64,000 nucleotides of DNA from Spirochaetaceae bacterium (GTDB lineage: Bacteria > Spirochaetota > Spirochaetia > CADAEX01): assembly GCA_009780675.1 (NCBI GenBank), contig WQZP01000013.1, forward strand, positions 1 through 64,000, written 5' to 3'. Both the position numbers and the translations under genes were made by a program. Under the pieces are notes generated by a model that did no database searches, had not been told where the DNA came from, and saw only the letters and a program-made list of their open reading frames with translations. Positions 62,633 through 64,000 of the stretch are shown in pieces (position 1 is the first letter of the stretch; every line of letters starts with the position of its first letter).

Positions 62633-62707
62633 TTTACAAATCGCTGAAGATATATTTTGCATTTCGCGGTATTTTTACTTTACAAATCGCGAAAATAGTG
62701 TTATTGT
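62633..62707 (+). promoter_or_regulatory. Promoter and repeats before the AAA ATPase gene
   Basis: TTTACA (62679-62684), 17-nt spacer, TATTGT (62702-62707), with the ATG at 62714 and no ribosome site. The 12-mer TTTACAAATCGC occurs at 62633 and again over the -35 box at 62679; ATTTCGCG (62661) and CGCGAAAAT (62688) form an inverted pair. These may be binding sites for a regulator. Confidence 0.45.
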
Positions 62708-62713
62708 ACCACA

Positions 62714-63949
62714 ATGGGTGATTATCCGCGCTGGCGTGCGTCAAATGTAAAAGAAGCTCTAAAAACTCGTCGTGTCGTTGTAATATCCGGAGCAAGACAA
62801 GTCGGGAAAACAACCCTTGCAAAACAGGTGTCGAATAAAAACAGCATTTTCCGTCCACTTGATGTTAATGCGATTTATGAATCAGCTGTCAATGACCCAA
62901 CCGGATTTGTGAAAAATGATTACGGAACAATGGTTATTGATGAGGTTCAAAAAGTAAAAAAACTTATTACAGAAATAAAATATGTGGTCGATAACAATAA
63001 TCGCCCGGGTCAATATTTGCTGACCGGCTCTGCGAATATTAACTCCTTGCCTGAAGTTTCTGAAAGCATGGCAGGACGTATCAAAAATATTCGTTTACGA
63101 CCGCTCACTCAAGGGGAGATATTGCGTAAAAAACCAACTTTTCTAAAAAGAGCTTTTGTGATGAATTTTCCAAAGCAAATAACAGGATATGATAAAAAAG
63201 CGATTTTTGATTTAGCTTTCCGCGGAGGATTCCCGGAGGCTGTACAACTTAAATCCCAAAAAAAACGGAAGGACTGGCATATAGATTATATAACTGTTTT
63301 ATTGAAAAATGATTTAAAGGATGTAGCAAACATAACTCGTCGGAATGCATTGAAAGACCTCCTGGATATATTGGTTTCATGGTCCGGGAAATTTATGGAT
63401 ATCTCGCCAATTAGCAGTTCCTTGGGGTTATCGCGTCCAACAGTTGTTTTATATATAAATGCGCTTGAAGCATTGTTTTTATTTGATAGAGTTGCACCGT
63501 GGATAAAAACAGATTATGACAGGGTTGGCCGCAGCCATAAACATTATGCTTGTGACACAGGTTTAATGACATCTATTCTCGGCTGGAAGCAGGATGACAT
63601 AATGTTGGATGTAGATCGCTCGGGAAAGCTCATGGAAACTTTTGTATATCAGGAACTGGCTGCGCAGATTGATTTAGAGAGTTCATATTCATTATATCAA
63701 TATCGCGACAGAGAAAAAAGGGAAATTGATTTTTTAGTAGAAAGGGAAGACGGAGCCTTAATTGGTATAGAAGTTAAAGCAAGCCATAGCGTATCTTCGG
63801 GCGACTTTGCGCATCAGAAGTGGTTTCGGGAAAATATAATCAAAAACAAAAAGCCTTATATTGGGATCGTTCTGTATTCCGGAGAACAAATCCTTTCCTT
63901 CGGAGAAAAATTATTGGCTGTTCCGATTGCGACATTATGGACTGAATAA
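62714..63949 (+). CDS. AAA+ ATPase with DUF4143
   Basis: Protein of 411 residues of the widespread AAA_14-DUF4143 group. Walker A is GARQVGKTT (26-34), Walker B is MVIDEVQKV with D76/E77, and LLTGSAN is sensor 1. The DUF4143 half ends with a nuclease-like EIDFLVERED and IGIEVKAS pair, though nuclease activity in this group is not shown. A winged-helix segment lies between (LGLSRPTVVLYINALEALFL). Copies are often many per genome and strain-variable. Function unknown; a link to mobile elements or toxin-antitoxin-like roles has been proposed. Confidence 0.9.
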   Translation: MGDYPRWRASNVKEALKTRRVVVISGARQVGKTTLAKQVSNKNSIFRPLDVNAIYESAVNDPTGFVKNDYGTMVIDEVQKVKKLITEIKYVVDNNNRPGQYLLTGSANINSLPEVSESMAGRIKNIRLRPLTQGEILRKKPTFLKRAFVMNFPKQITGYDKKAIFDLAFRGGFPEAVQLKSQKKRKDWHIDYITVLLKNDLKDVANITRRNALKDLLDILVSWSGKFMDISPISSSLGLSRPTVVLYINALEALFLFDRVAPWIKTDYDRVGRSHKHYACDTGLMTSILGWKQDDIMLDVDRSGKLMETFVYQELAAQIDLESSYSLYQYRDREKREIDFLVEREDGALIGIEVKASHSVSSGDFAHQKWFRENIIKNKKPYIGIVLYSGEQILSFGEKLLAVPIATLWTE

Positions 63950-64000
63950 CTATATGAGCAGCGTTACTTTTGTCTCAACGGGATTTGTTAAAAAAGATTC
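63950..64000. other. Window end, nothing recognised
   Basis: A short AT-rich tail after the ATPase stop codon; no feature is seen before the window ends. Confidence 0.5.

Overview
This window most likely comes from a host-associated spirochete of the Treponema group. The evidence is family-level: MCPs with divergent tips, a CheA with a fused receiver, large hybrid histidine kinases, paired Wzi-like outer-membrane proteins with glf, a tRNA-dependent amidation operon (gatCAB) beside an AspRS with non-discriminating residues, and AT-rich DNA with clear sigma70-like promoters. Low oxygen is suggested by the giant BcrA/BadF-type activase and the beta-eliminating lyase. The species cannot be named from the sequence alone.

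Layout. 1-7.4 kb: a + strand chemosensory operon (MCP, MCP, CheA-REC, REC-GAF-adenylate cyclase). 7.5-24.6 kb: backbone genes (trmL, GIY-YIG protein, giant activase, GT4 glycosyltransferase, glf with two Wzi-like proteins, prfA-prmC-rel, ROK kinase, FKBP). 24.8-29.7 kb: pcm, an ORF6N remnant beside a decayed copy of the trpB 3' end, trpB2 behind a palindromic operator, a cyclic-2,3-diphosphoglycerate synthetase-like GTPase and a small outer-membrane protein. 29.7-34.3 kb: a csoR / P-type ATPase / SagB-like lipoprotein / methyltransferase / hydrolase cluster. 34.6-36.3 kb: a Sel1-like protein and a FetAB-type transporter. 36.4-41.9 kb: lipoprotein, serine hydrolase and a hybrid kinase on the - strand. 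42.1-43.9 kb: a tyrosine-type T-box leader and a tyrosine phenol-lyase-like gene. 44.1-51.7 kb: a second hybrid kinase and an ABC exporter heterodimer with a double-module HlyD protein. 51.7-53.6 kb: ridA, a 22-bp tandem repeat and a DUF1015 gene. 53.7-59.2 kb: gatCAB-aspS-thioesterase. 59.3-62.5 kb: four tRNA-Ser and one tRNA-Arg, the SRP RNA, and dnaX-ybaB-recR. 62.7 kb to the end: a DUF4143 AAA ATPase.

The most striking element is the T-box at 42.13-42.47 kb. The UAC specifier and the UGGU acceptor-binding bulge both point to tRNA-Tyr. Downstream, two copies of CCCTGC compete for one GCAGGG, and the second copy overlaps a hairpin that hides the Shine-Dalgarno site, so control looks translational. 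A starvation-induced switch in front of a normally catabolic lyase suggests the lyase runs in the synthetic direction (phenol + pyruvate + ammonia to tyrosine). With a stand-alone TrpB2 (indole + serine to tryptophan), this could form an aromatic-ring salvage strategy suited to a gut; that is inference.

The window also looks mosaic. Backbone genes prefer AGA/AGG for arginine, whereas 1-7.4, 24.8-52.1 and 62.7-64 kb use CGN codons more. CCCGTA/TACGGG motifs lie near both ends of the 24.8-52.1 kb block. Three genes (pcm, gatC, the AAA ATPase) have promoters so close to the ATG that their mRNAs may be leaderless.
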